From Paucihalobacter sp036825875 (lineage in GTDB: Bacteria > Bacteroidota > Bacteroidia > Flavobacteriales > Flavobacteriaceae): 60,156 bases of DNA. Under the pieces are notes generated by a model that searched no databases, had not been told where the DNA came from, and saw only the letters and a program-made list of their open reading frames with translations. Each line of letters begins with the position of its first letter. The first letter of the stretch is position 1. Made by a program: the position numbers and the translations under genes. The stretch is taken from NCBI RefSeq assembly GCF_036825875.1, contig NZ_DAISXK010000015.1:1-60156 (forward strand), written 5' to 3'. This document shows, piece by piece, positions 15,240 to 24,196 of this stretch.

Positions 15240-16628
15240 ATGGCGCCCAAAATGAACAAACTATTTATTTCATCCCTTTTCAGTCTATTGTTTTGTGTTG
15301 TTATACAAGCACAAAATGTACAGGATCTTATTAATCAGGTTGATTTGAGTAATCTGGAATTAACTGTTAGTGAGCTTTCTGGCGAACAGACAACTACTGT
15401 TAATGGTAATACAGTCACCATTACAACACGGGTTCAAAATAACAACGATTTAGCAGCCGATTATATTAAGGAACGCTTGATGCAGCTGGATAATTTCACT
15501 ATCGAGGACCAAGCTTTTAATAGCGTTGGTAGAAATATTATTGCCACCCAAATAGGGCAAACCAATCCAAATGATATTTATATTATTTGTGCACATTACG
15601 ACTCTGTCACTACATTTTGTGCCGATGATAATGCCACTGGTGTGGCTGCGGTAATGGAAATTGCTCGAATTCTATCCACCCAATGTATGGACAACACCAT
15701 TGTGTATGCACTTTGGGATGAGGAAGAAATTGGACTGCGAGGATCAGAATTTTATGCCGATTTGGCCGCCACAAATGGCGATAATATTTTAGGTGTACTT
15801 AACATGGATATGATTGGTTACGACGGCGATGAACCTGGAACACCAGGTGATAACGAATGGGATATTGATGTTAGAAATATAGCAGGTTCTATTGCTATGA
15901 AGGATGATATTGTGACTATTTTTAATACTTATACTTTTGATTTGAAACCGCCAATCATCGTCAATCCAGGAACTACTTTTAGTGATCATTCCAGATTTTG
16001 GGATGTCGGTTATTCGGCTGTTTTGGTGGGCGAGTCTTGGGAAACAAATGATCAAACGCCTTTTTATCACACCTCAAATGATCGATTATCAACTTTAGAT
16101 TTGCCTTATTTTCATGAACTGACCAAGCTAGTTATGGCTTACACTGCTACTAAAGGTAGTTTATTGGAAATTGATAATACGATTAATACTACCGAAACTT
16201 CCATTAGTTCGAATCAAACGGGTGCACTTTATCAGTGGATTGATTGTAATACCAATTTACCGATTGAAAACGAAACCAATCAAACATTTTTACCTTCCGC
16301 GAATGGAACGTATCGCGTTGAGGTTACTAAGGCTTCATGCACAGAATTAAGTGATTGTTTTGTGTTTGCAACGTTAGGATTAGAAACGTTTAATAAAGAT
16401 GAAGTTACAATTTACCCAAATCCAAGCGCATCTAACATAACAATAAATTTAGCCTCTAATCAACTTTTTAAGGCTGAAATAAAGTCTGTTTCTGGCAAAA
16501 TAGTTTTATCTAAAAACAGCCTAAAAAGCAGCGTAACCTTAGATATAAGTAGATGGTCTTCTGGGGTGTATTTTGTAACTGTTTCAACCGATAAAAAGAC
16601 TGGTACTTATAAAATTGTTAAAGAGTAA
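15240..16628 (+). CDS. Secreted M28 zinc aminopeptidase with T9SS sorting domain
   Basis: 462 residues: signal peptide (ending at IQAQ), then an M28 peptidase domain. Metal ligands are visible at H119 and D121 (CAHYDSV), D129/D130 (CADDNATG), E161-E163 (WDEEEIG), D190 (NMDMIG) and a His in PFYHTSND. A short Ig/PKD-like segment follows (about 315-375), and a type IX sorting domain begins at TIYPNPS and ends TGTYKIVKE. It is therefore exported through the outer membrane to degrade peptides outside the cell. ATG 15252 is an alternative start. Its stop codon directly abuts the stop of the convergent dipeptidase. Confidence 0.9.
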   Translation: MAPKMNKLFISSLFSLLFCVVIQAQNVQDLINQVDLSNLELTVSELSGEQTTTVNGNTVTITTRVQNNNDLAADYIKERLMQLDNFTIEDQAFNSVGRNIIATQIGQTNPNDIYIICAHYDSVTTFCADDNATGVAAVMEIARILSTQCMDNTIVYALWDEEEIGLRGSEFYADLAATNGDNILGVLNMDMIGYDGDEPGTPGDNEWDIDVRNIAGSIAMKDDIVTIFNTYTFDLKPPIIVNPGTTFSDHSRFWDVGYSAVLVGESWETNDQTPFYHTSNDRLSTLDLPYFHELTKLVMAYTATKGSLLEIDNTINTTETSISSNQTGALYQWIDCNTNLPIENETNQTFLPSANGTYRVEVTKASCTELSDCFVFATLGLETFNKDEVTIYPNPSASNITINLASNQLFKAEIKSVSGKIVLSKNSLKSSVTLDISRWSSGVYFVTVSTDKKTGTYKIVKE

Positions 16629-18017
16629 TTACTGATTTAGTTCTGTGAAGTATTTGTAAAACCATGGAATTGTTTCGATACCTTTCAAATAATTCCAAAT
16701 ACCAAAATGCTCATTAGGCGAATGTATAGCATCGCTATCTAATCCAAATCCCATTAAAATCGTTTTGCTTTTTAACTCTTGTTCAAACAGTGAAACAATT
16801 GGAATACTGCCGCCACTGCGCTGTGGAATTGGGGTTTTCCCGAAGGTTTGCTCGTAAGCTTTTGATGCGGCTTGGTAAGCAATATTGTCAATTGGCGTTA
16901 CATAACCTTGTCCGCCGTGATGTGGTTTTACGTTTACCGTTACGCCTTTCGGTGCGATGCTTTCAAAATGAGTTTTGAATAATTCAGTGATGTCTTCCCA
17001 ATCTTGATGTGGTACCAATCGCATGGAAATTTTAGCATAAGCTTTGCTAGGAATCACTGTTTTGGCGCCTTCACCAGTATAGCCGCCCCAAATACCATTA
17101 ACATCTAAGGTCGGTCTTATGGAATTGCGTTCGTTGGTGGTATAGCCTTCTTCGCCGTATACCGCTTTAATGTTTAATGCTTTTTTGTAATTCTCAAGAC
17201 GGAAGGGTGCTTTCGCCATTTCGGCGCGTTCTTCTTTCGATAGTTCTTCAACCTTATCATAAAAACCTGGAATGGTAATATGATTATGGTCGTCGTGAAG
17301 TGAGGCAATCATTTTAGCCAATATATTTATAGGATTGGCTACGGCGCCTCCATATAGACCCGAATGCAGGTCTCGATTTGGTCCGGTTACTTCAACCTCA
17401 ACATAACTTAGTCCGCGTAAACCAGTGGTGATGGAAGGCACATCATTGGCAATCATTCCCGTGTCTGAAATAAGAATCACATCATTGGCTAATTTCTCGC
17501 GGTTGTTTTTCACGAAGGTTGCAAGGTTGACACTTCCCACTTCTTCTTCACCTTCAATCATAAATTTTACATTGCAAGGCAATTGATTGGTGCTAGTCAT
17601 AAATTGCATGGCTTTAACATGCATATACATTTGTCCTTTATCATCGCAGGCACCACGGGCAAAAATGGCACCATTAGGGTGCAACTCGGTTGTTTTGATC
17701 ACTGGTTCAAACGGCGGTGAGTGCCATAAATTTATAGGATCGGGCGGTTGGACATCGTAATGACCATAAACTAAAATCGTTGGCAGTTTGGGATCAATTA
17801 TTTTTTCGGCATACACAATGGGATAACCATCGGTGGGATGTATTTCTACAAGGTCACAACCTGCTTCTTGTAATCTGAGTTTAACAACTTCAGCTGTATT
17901 TAGCACATCGTTTTTATAGGCAGAATCGGCACTTATTGAAGGAATTTTAAGCAGTTCAATAAGTTCGTTTATAAAGGTTTCTTTGTGGTTGTTGATAAAG
18001 TTTTTAATAGAATGCAT
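16629..18017 (-). CDS. M20 family dipeptidase
   Basis: 462 residues, with no export signal, hence cytoplasmic. M20 metal and catalytic motifs are present: VYGHYDVQPPD (H86, D88), ARGACDDKGQ (D125/D126), MIEGEEEVGS (E157-E159) and the dimerisation-domain signature DLHSGLYGGAVANP. The layout matches the CNDP-like dipeptidases that cleave short peptides after uptake. Together with the convergent secreted M28 enzyme it forms a peptide-use pair, although the two are on opposite strands. Confidence 0.9.
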   Translation of the reverse strand: MHSIKNFINNHKETFINELIELLKIPSISADSAYKNDVLNTAEVVKLRLQEAGCDLVEIHPTDGYPIVYAEKIIDPKLPTILVYGHYDVQPPDPINLWHSPPFEPVIKTTELHPNGAIFARGACDDKGQMYMHVKAMQFMTSTNQLPCNVKFMIEGEEEVGSVNLATFVKNNREKLANDVILISDTGMIANDVPSITTGLRGLSYVEVEVTGPNRDLHSGLYGGAVANPINILAKMIASLHDDHNHITIPGFYDKVEELSKEERAEMAKAPFRLENYKKALNIKAVYGEEGYTTNERNSIRPTLDVNGIWGGYTGEGAKTVIPSKAYAKISMRLVPHQDWEDITELFKTHFESIAPKGVTVNVKPHHGGQGYVTPIDNIAYQAASKAYEQTFGKTPIPQRSGGSIPIVSLFEQELKSKTILMGFGLDSDAIHSPNEHFGIWNYLKGIETIPWFYKYFTELNQ

Positions 18018-18131
18018 ATTTGAATTTTAAGTCTTTCAAAAATACAAAAAGCCTAACACTTTTATTGATTTTAACTGTTTGTAAATTCAAACTATTGTTT
18101 ATATTTGCATCCCAATTATTGGGAACCCTTT

Positions 18132-18213
18132 GCGGGCGTGGTGGAATTGGTAGACACGCTAGACTTAGGATCTAGTGCCGCGAGGTGTGGGAGTTCGAGT
18201 CTCCCCGCCCGTA
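18132..18213 (+). tRNA. tRNA-Leu (anticodon TAG)
   Basis: Class II tRNA with long variable arm. The acceptor GCGGGCG (18132-18138) pairs with CGCCCGT (18206-18212), with a terminal G-T pair, and A18213 is the discriminator. The anticodon stem CTAGA/TCTAG encloses CTTAGGA with TAG at 18166-18168. CCA is not encoded. A second copy of the last 16 tRNA bases lies at 18311-18326. Confidence 0.95.
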
Positions 18214-18226
18214 CTTGAGTTAAAAG

Positions 18227-18254
18227 ACGTTACTTAAAAAAGTAGCGTTTTTTT
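18227..18254 (+). terminator. Terminator of tRNA-Leu
   Basis: ACGTTACT (18227-18234) pairs with AGTAGCGT (18241-18248) with one G-T pair, followed by seven T. A second copy is at 18340-18369. Confidence 0.8.
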
Positions 18255-18310
18255 GTTTAAATGAATTAAAGCGGGGAGACGAGAAGTTTATACTGATCGC
18301 AGTCGAAGTA
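18255..18310. repeat. REP-like insert between duplicated tRNA-Leu ends
   Basis: A 56-base insert. GCGGGGAGAC (18271-18280) is the exact inverse of GTCTCCCCGC in the following tRNA fragment (18312-18321), so a 10-bp stem forms. Inside lies ACTGATCGCAGT (18292-18303), itself an inverted repeat, within AGTTTATACTGATCGCAGTC, a type of short interspersed sequence familiar from Flavobacteriaceae genomes. Confidence 0.5.
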
Positions 18311-18369
18311 AGTCTCCCCGCCCGTACTAAATTAAAGAGACGTTACTCATATAGGGTAGCGTTTTTTTT
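18311..18369 (+). repeat. Duplicated tRNA-Leu 3' end plus terminator
   Basis: AGTCTCCCCGCCCGTACT (18311-18328) is identical to 18198-18215 of the tRNA gene. The sequence after it (TTAAAGAGACGTTACT...GTAGCGTTTTTTTT) is a diverged copy of the tRNA terminator. The offset between the copies is 113 bases. This is the signature of an attachment-site-like duplication, though no gene lies between. Confidence 0.75.
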
Positions 18370-18374
18370 AGTTG

Positions 18375-18518
18375 TACCGCAGAGTTTCGAATAGGTTTCG
18401 CAGCGTTGCGCAGAGTCTTTTATACATTTTGTTGAAGAATAAAATCAGTGTAAATCGGTATAATCCGTGTCAATATGTCTCCGCGAAACTCTGTGCTTCT
18501 CAGGGCAACTCCGCGGTA
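18375..18518. repeat. Long imperfect inverted-repeat element
   Basis: The left arm, TACCGCAGAGTTTCG and following bases (18375-18416), is matched inversely by CGAAACTCTG...CTCCGCGGTA (18484-18518) on the right, with a unique middle of about 65 bases. The middle carries GTGTAAATCGGTATAATCCG. It has no coding capacity and resembles a miniature hairpin element. It fills the space between tRNA-Leu and the GH2 gene. Confidence 0.55.
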
Positions 18519-18540
18519 TAGCCCAAGCACATAATCTAAT

Positions 18541-20985
18541 TCAATTTTCGGACAATAAATTCAAAGTCGCAGTTAGTAAACCTTCGCCAGTTACTGTTAG
18601 TTGAATATCACCTGCAACTTCCGTAGACTGAACCAAAACCACCAATTTTCCACTAAACAATTTCATAGTTGCCAAATGAAACATTTCTAAAGAAGTAGCA
18701 TCACCGTTACATGCAGCTCTAAAAGTACCGTTGCCAGTAATTTCAAAATTGAGTTGGTTGGTTGCTGTAGGACAAGGAATACCATTTTCATCCACCACAG
18801 AAACTGTTACAAATGCTAAATCTTCGCCATTGGCTTTTATAATATTTACATCAGGCTCTAAAACAATTGTATGTGGTTCTCCGGCCGTTTTAATCACTTT
18901 TCCTGCTGCTGGATTACCTCCGTCGTCAAGGGCTACAACTTTTAAGGTTCCAGGTTCGTATTTCACATCCATCCACATTAATCGGTAGCGTTCTTGTGGG
19001 GTGCCATTCTTATTTTTGGTTTGAATACCTAAACTTTTGCCATTCAGAAATAATTCGGCACTGTTGTAATTGGTGTACACAAATACGGGTGTAATTTCAC
19101 CTTCTCGACCTTCCCAATTCCAGTGTGGTAAGATATGAAGGGTTGGTTCTTTTGTATTCCAACGGCTTCGGTATAGGTAATAGCGATCTTTGGGTAAACC
19201 GGCCAAATCGGCAATACCAAAATAGGAGCTTCTGGATGGCCAAAATTCATCATAGGGGGTTGGTTCGCCCAAGTAATCAAAACCTGTCCAAACAAATTCA
19301 CCAATAACCCATGGTTTGTCGTCTTGCAGTATAAAATCGTCTTCGGGGAGATTAGACCAGCTGCAATATTCTAAATCATAGGATGATGATTGTAAATCTT
19401 CATATTGTTTCATGCTGGCTTTTTCCACAGGAAATTTATAAATACCACGCGAACTTACAGTAGAAGCAGTTTCTGAACCTAAAATCATGTCCTGTGGAAA
19501 ACGCTCGTAAGCTTCTTCATATAAATGCACCCGATAATTTAAACCAGGAATATCGGTGATGGCTCCAAAACCCGATTCCATAATGGCTTTCACCTGATCC
19601 ATCCCCACGGTAACGGGTCTGCTTGGGTCTTCTCTATGAAAAATATCTTGTAACCATTTGGCACGTTTGACGCCTTCTGTTCCCCATTGGTCGGGTACTT
19701 CGTTGCCAGAGCTCCACATTACGATAGATGGATGGTTTCTTGTGGCGTGCACTAAATTAACTATGTCTTTTTCGGCGTAATCATCAAAATATAAATTGTA
19801 ACCGTTTTTTACTTTGGGGATTTTCCATTCGTCAAAACTTTCAGCTAATAACATAAAACCCATTTCGTCGCAAAGCGCCAATTGTTCCAATGAAGGCATG
19901 TTGTGAGAACTTCTAATGGCATTAACGCCCAAGTCTTTCAAGATGGTGAGTTGCCTTCTCAATGCTGAAATATTGATTGCCGCGCCTAAGGGACCCAAAT
20001 CATGGTGTAAACAAACACCTTTAAATTTGGTGACTTCGCCATTAAGGCTGAAACCAGTATTTCTATCGTAATTGATAGATCGAATTCCAAATTTAGTTCG
20101 AATTTCATCTTTTAAGTTGTTACCAGAATACAACCTTGTGACGGCGGTGTATAAATAGGGAGTATCTGGACTCCACAACTTTGGATTTGGTACCTCAAGA
20201 TTTTGGTCAAATTCATTATTAAATGGAGTAGTAGTTTCGTGTTGAACAATTTCTGACCCTTCAGCATCAAAGATCGTGGTGATAAGTTTTGGATTGTTAG
20301 CGATAACCTTTGTTTTGATATTGACTTTAGCGAGTTCTTGGGTAATGATGGGTGTGGTGATAAAAGTTCCCCAATGCTCGATACTTTCTTTATTTTTTAC
20401 AATCACTTTCACGTTTCGGTATAAACCTGCACCTGGATACCACCTAGATGACTGTTCGTGATTGTTGAGTTTTACGACTATGGAATTGTTTTCAGCTTTA
20501 ACAACATTGCTAATATCAAAATAAAAATAGGCATAACCGTATTTCCATTCGCCAACTTTTTCGCCGTTTATAAAAACTTCAGGTTCGCTCATGGCGCCAT
20601 CAAACTGAATAAGCACTTGTTTAGTATTGTCGAAATTTGGGAGTGAAAAGGTATTTCGATACCAAGCTTCGCCAATATATGGTAAGGCGCCGGTCCTTCC
20701 AGTTTTTTCTGTGGCAACGGCTTCAAAATTTTGAATGATGGCTACTTCTTGTTTATCGATGTCCTTATCAAAGGGGCCATAAATAGCCCAATCGTGCGGG
20801 ACAGTTACTGATTCCCATTGAGAGTCGTTAAATGACGGATTTACCGCTTCGGGATGTGTTCCTTTTTGGAATTGCCACCCCTGTTTAAGGGTGATAATGT
20901 CTCTGGTTTGTTGTTCAACAGCTTCGGCACAACCAAACAGAACTATTAAAATTAGTAGGATGATTGCGGTAAAAGTGAATTTCAT
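18541..20985 (-). CDS. GH2 lipoprotein glycosidase (beta-galactosidase-like)
   Basis: About 814 residues from ATG 20985; an in-frame ATG at 20994 overlaps the upstream gene and is less likely. The lipobox (VLFGC) anchors it to a membrane. GH2 modules appear in order: jelly-roll sugar-binding domain (WQFQKGTHPEAVN...WYRNTF), Ig-like domain, and TIM barrel with KGVCLHHDLGPLG and NAIRSSHNMPS. The acid/base Glu is in SSGNEVPD (about 429) and the nucleophile Glu in LGSETAS (about 505). C-terminal DUF4982-type and Ig-like domains complete it. The neighbouring GH53 galactanase and galactose genes argue for beta-galactosidase removing galactose from galacto-oligosaccharides; exact specificity is inferred. 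Confidence 0.85.
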   Translation of the reverse strand: MKFTFTAIILLILIVLFGCAEAVEQQTRDIITLKQGWQFQKGTHPEAVNPSFNDSQWESVTVPHDWAIYGPFDKDIDKQEVAIIQNFEAVATEKTGRTGALPYIGEAWYRNTFSLPNFDNTKQVLIQFDGAMSEPEVFINGEKVGEWKYGYAYFYFDISNVVKAENNSIVVKLNNHEQSSRWYPGAGLYRNVKVIVKNKESIEHWGTFITTPIITQELAKVNIKTKVIANNPKLITTIFDAEGSEIVQHETTTPFNNEFDQNLEVPNPKLWSPDTPYLYTAVTRLYSGNNLKDEIRTKFGIRSINYDRNTGFSLNGEVTKFKGVCLHHDLGPLGAAINISALRRQLTILKDLGVNAIRSSHNMPSLEQLALCDEMGFMLLAESFDEWKIPKVKNGYNLYFDDYAEKDIVNLVHATRNHPSIVMWSSGNEVPDQWGTEGVKRAKWLQDIFHREDPSRPVTVGMDQVKAIMESGFGAITDIPGLNYRVHLYEEAYERFPQDMILGSETASTVSSRGIYKFPVEKASMKQYEDLQSSSYDLEYCSWSNLPEDDFILQDDKPWVIGEFVWTGFDYLGEPTPYDEFWPSRSSYFGIADLAGLPKDRYYLYRSRWNTKEPTLHILPHWNWEGREGEITPVFVYTNYNSAELFLNGKSLGIQTKNKNGTPQERYRLMWMDVKYEPGTLKVVALDDGGNPAAGKVIKTAGEPHTIVLEPDVNIIKANGEDLAFVTVSVVDENGIPCPTATNQLNFEITGNGTFRAACNGDATSLEMFHLATMKLFSGKLVVLVQSTEVAGDIQLTVTGEGLLTATLNLLSEN

Positions 20986-20986
20986 A

Positions 20987-22156
20987 TTAATCATTCAAAT
21001 GGGTATTGTAAAATTGCATACCCAAGGTTGGTGAATTATTGTGATTGAATAAAGTGGCATTATCCCAATGAGATCCTTGTCCCCATGGGGTAGAACAGCT
21101 GGTAGACACCCAAGCCGGTTCCCAGTAAATCAGGCCTTCACCACCCGAGTTTTTGATGACAGTTACCAATTGATTGAGGTAATCTAACTGACCCTGTTCT
21201 GTGGCGGGATAGCCAACAACGAGGGTGTTTGATCCTAAAATATTGTTAGCCTGGTCAATATCTTCAAGAGTAAATGGATAAGCTGTTTCAACAACCATCA
21301 ATTTTTTATTGTAAGTATTTTTTAAGGTTGAAAAGGCGCTTCCAACATTGTCTAAGGTGTAGCTAGACCAAACGGGGTAATACGATAAACCAATCCAATC
21401 AAAATCGGTTACGCCATTTTGTGTAGCCTGTTCAAACCACCACAATCCGTTTTCTGGACCAGCAATATGCAGCATTACTTCGATAGGTTTATTGCGTTCG
21501 GCAGCAAGGTCTCTTACCGCTTCAATACCTTTATTGATAAGCTGAGAATTGCGCTGCCAATTAATGGGCCATTGTAATTGCCCGTCCTGAAGTATCATAG
21601 GATTAATTTCGTTACCAACTTGCACAATATCTGGTAGTAAATTAAGATTGGCTAAATCTTTTAAAGTATTAAAGGTATATGTGTAGAGTAGGTTGCCTAA
21701 AATTTCGGTGTTGTTGATATGTTCTAACCACGCAGCAGGAATTTGTTGGGCTCCAGGATCTGCCCAAGTATCGGAATAGTGAAAATCTAACATGACTTTT
21801 AAGTTGAGAGATTTAGCCCTAGAAATAGTTTTCTTTACATCGTCAAAATTAGAATAATTTGTCAAATCCGGATTGTGCCACAATCGCACTCTAACAATAT
21901 TAGCGCCAGCTTCTTTGAAAATGACAAAGGGATCTTTAATTTGATTGGTCTGGTCTTTAAAAATTGCACCGCAATCTTCCATTTCATTCACATAAGATAA
22001 ATCTGCACCTCTGTAAAAGGAAATGATTGCATTATCATCATTTGGTGCGTTGATAATGTTTTCATTATTCTCAGATGTACATGAGGTATTTAAAAAAGTA
22101 AATGTTGCGAGCAAAAGACCTAGTGTCAATTGCTTTAAAAATTCTCGAATATTCAT
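20987..22156 (-). CDS. GH53 endo-beta-1,4-galactanase lipoprotein
   Basis: 389 residues with lipobox LNTSC (Cys26). GH53 hallmarks: FYRGADLSYVNEMEDCGA, VRVRLWHNP, VMLDFHYSDTWADPGAQ, the acid/base Glu183 in QVGNEINPM and the nucleophile Glu290 in MVVETAYP. IYWEPAWV near the C-terminus is also typical. The family cuts beta-1,4-galactan, as in type I arabinogalactan and rhamnogalacturonan side chains. It is the first gene of a two-gene unit with the GH2 enzyme one base downstream, and it diverges from the GntR regulator. Confidence 0.92.
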   Translation of the reverse strand: MNIREFLKQLTLGLLLATFTFLNTSCTSENNENIINAPNDDNAIISFYRGADLSYVNEMEDCGAIFKDQTNQIKDPFVIFKEAGANIVRVRLWHNPDLTNYSNFDDVKKTISRAKSLNLKVMLDFHYSDTWADPGAQQIPAAWLEHINNTEILGNLLYTYTFNTLKDLANLNLLPDIVQVGNEINPMILQDGQLQWPINWQRNSQLINKGIEAVRDLAAERNKPIEVMLHIAGPENGLWWFEQATQNGVTDFDWIGLSYYPVWSSYTLDNVGSAFSTLKNTYNKKLMVVETAYPFTLEDIDQANNILGSNTLVVGYPATEQGQLDYLNQLVTVIKNSGGEGLIYWEPAWVSTSCSTPWGQGSHWDNATLFNHNNSPTLGMQFYNTHLND

Positions 22157-22237
22157 TTTAATAAGTTCTTAATTACTAAAACATGAAATTATTACAATTT
22201 CTGTTGCGAAGTTAATAATTTTTTTTCATCTATCCAT

Positions 22238-22253
22238 ACCAGTACCTACTAGT
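22238..22253. promoter_or_regulatory. Candidate GntR operator in divergent promoter
   Basis: ACCAGTACCTACTAGT is an imperfect 16-bp palindrome (six of eight half-site positions match, core AGTA/TACT). It lies 18 bases before the GntR start codon and about 80 bases upstream of the GH53 gene, so a bound regulator could control both directions. Assignment to this regulator is inference. Confidence 0.4.
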
Positions 22254-22259
22254 TTTTAT

Positions 22260-22267
22260 TATATTTG
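22260..22267 (+). promoter_or_regulatory. -7 promoter element of the GntR gene
   Basis: TATATTTG is a perfect TAnnTTTG match ending only four bases before the ATG at 22272, which implies a leaderless or almost leaderless transcript. No clear -33 TTG is seen. Confidence 0.4.
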
Positions 22268-22271
22268 TTGC

Positions 22272-23270
22272 ATGACATTTGTAACCGTATACGACGATAT
22301 AGATACACCTAAGTATAAGCAAATTGTGCAATCTATAGAAAATGCAATCGCTTTAAAACAGTTAAAGAAGGGCGATAAGTTGCCTTCTATTAATGATATA
22401 CGAAATGAATTCGGTCTTTCCAGAGATACCATATTAATGGCCTTTAACGAGCTGAAAATGCGCGGCATTGTTCATTCTGTTGCAGGCAAAGGTTACTTTT
22501 TAAAAAGCGAAGATCTTGGGGTTTCACAGAAAGTATTCTTGCTCTTTGATGAATTAAATGCTTTTAAAGAAGATTTGTACAATTCATTTTTAAAGGAAAT
22601 GAAGGACGATGTGCAGGTTGATATATTTTTTCATCATTTCAATTATGATTTGTTTACCAAATTGATTTATGACAATATCGGACAGTATAATTACTATGTA
22701 ATAATGCCGGCAAATTTTAAAAATACGGCAGAAGTATTAGAAAAATTACCTCACGAAAAAGTTTATATCCTAGATCAAACTAACGACGAGCTAAAACAGT
22801 ATCCAGGCGTTTTTCAAAACTTTGAAAAGGATATTTTAAAAAGTTTAAAACAAGCGTTAGTGCATATAAATAAATATGAAAAATTAATTCTATTATTTCC
22901 AAACCAAAAGCAGCCAGAAGGCATGCTTAAGGGTTTTCAGCAATTTAAAAAGGAGCTTCATATTTCCCATGATGTCATTTCCACGCTCGATAATAGAAAT
23001 CCGAAAAAAGGAGAAGTTTATTTAGTTCTGGATGATCAACATCTCATAATACTTATAAAAAAAATTAAGGCAGCAAAATTAAAAACAGGCGGCGATGTTG
23101 GTATTATTTCCTATAATGACACCTTACTTAAAGAAGTTGTAGAAGATGGAATCACCACCATTTCAACCGATTTTAAAATCATGGGAAAGAGATTGGCAAC
23201 TATGATTAAGCATTCTGAAAAATTACAAATAGAGAATCCTAATTATCTTATAATGAGAAATTCACTTTAA
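22272..23270 (+). CDS. GntR-type transcriptional regulator with sugar-binding-like domain
   Basis: 332 residues. Residues 1-75 are a GntR winged helix (YKQIVQSIENAIALKQLKKGDKLPS, FGLSRDTILMAFNELKMRGIV, GKGYFL). The rest resembles a LacI-type periplasmic-binding effector domain (GDVGIISYNDTLLKEVVEDGITTIS), a combination known in Bacteroidota sugar regulators such as AraR-like proteins. Its place at the head of galM-symporter-galK-galT and opposite the galactanase genes makes galactose or a galacto-oligosaccharide the likely effector. Confidence 0.85.
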   Translation: MTFVTVYDDIDTPKYKQIVQSIENAIALKQLKKGDKLPSINDIRNEFGLSRDTILMAFNELKMRGIVHSVAGKGYFLKSEDLGVSQKVFLLFDELNAFKEDLYNSFLKEMKDDVQVDIFFHHFNYDLFTKLIYDNIGQYNYYVIMPANFKNTAEVLEKLPHEKVYILDQTNDELKQYPGVFQNFEKDILKSLKQALVHINKYEKLILLFPNQKQPEGMLKGFQQFKKELHISHDVISTLDNRNPKKGEVYLVLDDQHLIILIKKIKAAKLKTGGDVGIISYNDTLLKEVVEDGITTISTDFKIMGKRLATMIKHSEKLQIENPNYLIMRNSL

Positions 23271-23276
23271 AATATT

Positions 23277-24191
23277 TTGAAAACAAATCAAAACATATCT
23301 GTAGAACTGAGAAAGCCACAATCGCTGATTTTAGATCACCAGTCCTCAAATTCGCGACTTGAGTTATCGTTAGAAAATGGGGCTAGTATTGAAAATTTTT
23401 ACATGAATGGCCTTCATATTATCGCAGCTCTTGAAACCATTCCTTACGGTGAATCGTATGCGTCGGCACTTTTATTTCCCTTTGTTAATCGTATCAGCGA
23501 TGGCACTTATAACTTTCAGAATGAAAAATTTCAACTAGATTGTAACCATGCTGCGGAAGGACATGCGATTCATGGTTTGGTTTATAACAAAAGGTTTGAA
23601 ATTGTAGATGAACACATCAGCGATAAGGAATCCATTATAAGCTTGCAATACAACCAAGAAAATGGTCAAACGGGATTCCCTTTTAAATACAACTTTCAAG
23701 TCACATACAAGCTCGGGCATAACACCCTTGGTATTGAATTTCAAGTGAAAAACACAGATGGTCAACCTTTTCCGTTTTCCATTGGTTGGCACCCTTATTT
23801 TAAAACATCAGATATTTCTAAAACGACACTTGTTTTTTTAGCCAAAGAGCAGTTTACTAATAATTGCCGAAATATTCCTGTGCAATCCGATGGTTTATCT
23901 GGAAAGAGATATTTGAATTTCAATGCGCCAAAGGACGATTGTTACGGATTAAATGATAAAAAAGTGGAATTCTGTACGCCAGAGTACAAAATGACAATCA
24001 TTAACAGTAACGGGAGTAACTATCTTCAAATTTATACGCCGCCGCAAACCAATCTTGTTGCTATAGAACCAATGACAGCGGCACCAGATTGCTTTAATAA
24101 CAAGTATGGACTAAAAGTTTTAGCACCGCATCAAATTTTTAAAGAAAAATTTCAATTAATTTTCGAACAACCAACTAATCATAAAGCTTAA
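23277..24191 (+). CDS. galM: Aldose 1-epimerase (galactose mutarotase)
   Basis: 304 residues. It interconverts alpha and beta anomers of galactose, feeding the alpha form to galactokinase. The GalM catalytic set can be read: His near 96-99 (AEGHAIHGLVYN), His172 (IGWHPYF) and the base Glu264 (VAIEPMTAAPD). There is no ATG before residue 43 in this frame; TTG at 23277, six bases after the regulator stop, gives the correct family N-terminus. Confidence 0.88.
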   Translation: MKTNQNISVELRKPQSLILDHQSSNSRLELSLENGASIENFYMNGLHIIAALETIPYGESYASALLFPFVNRISDGTYNFQNEKFQLDCNHAAEGHAIHGLVYNKRFEIVDEHISDKESIISLQYNQENGQTGFPFKYNFQVTYKLGHNTLGIEFQVKNTDGQPFPFSIGWHPYFKTSDISKTTLVFLAKEQFTNNCRNIPVQSDGLSGKRYLNFNAPKDDCYGLNDKKVEFCTPEYKMTIINSNGSNYLQIYTPPQTNLVAIEPMTAAPDCFNNKYGLKVLAPHQIFKEKFQLIFEQPTNHKA

Positions 24192-24196
24192 ATTCT

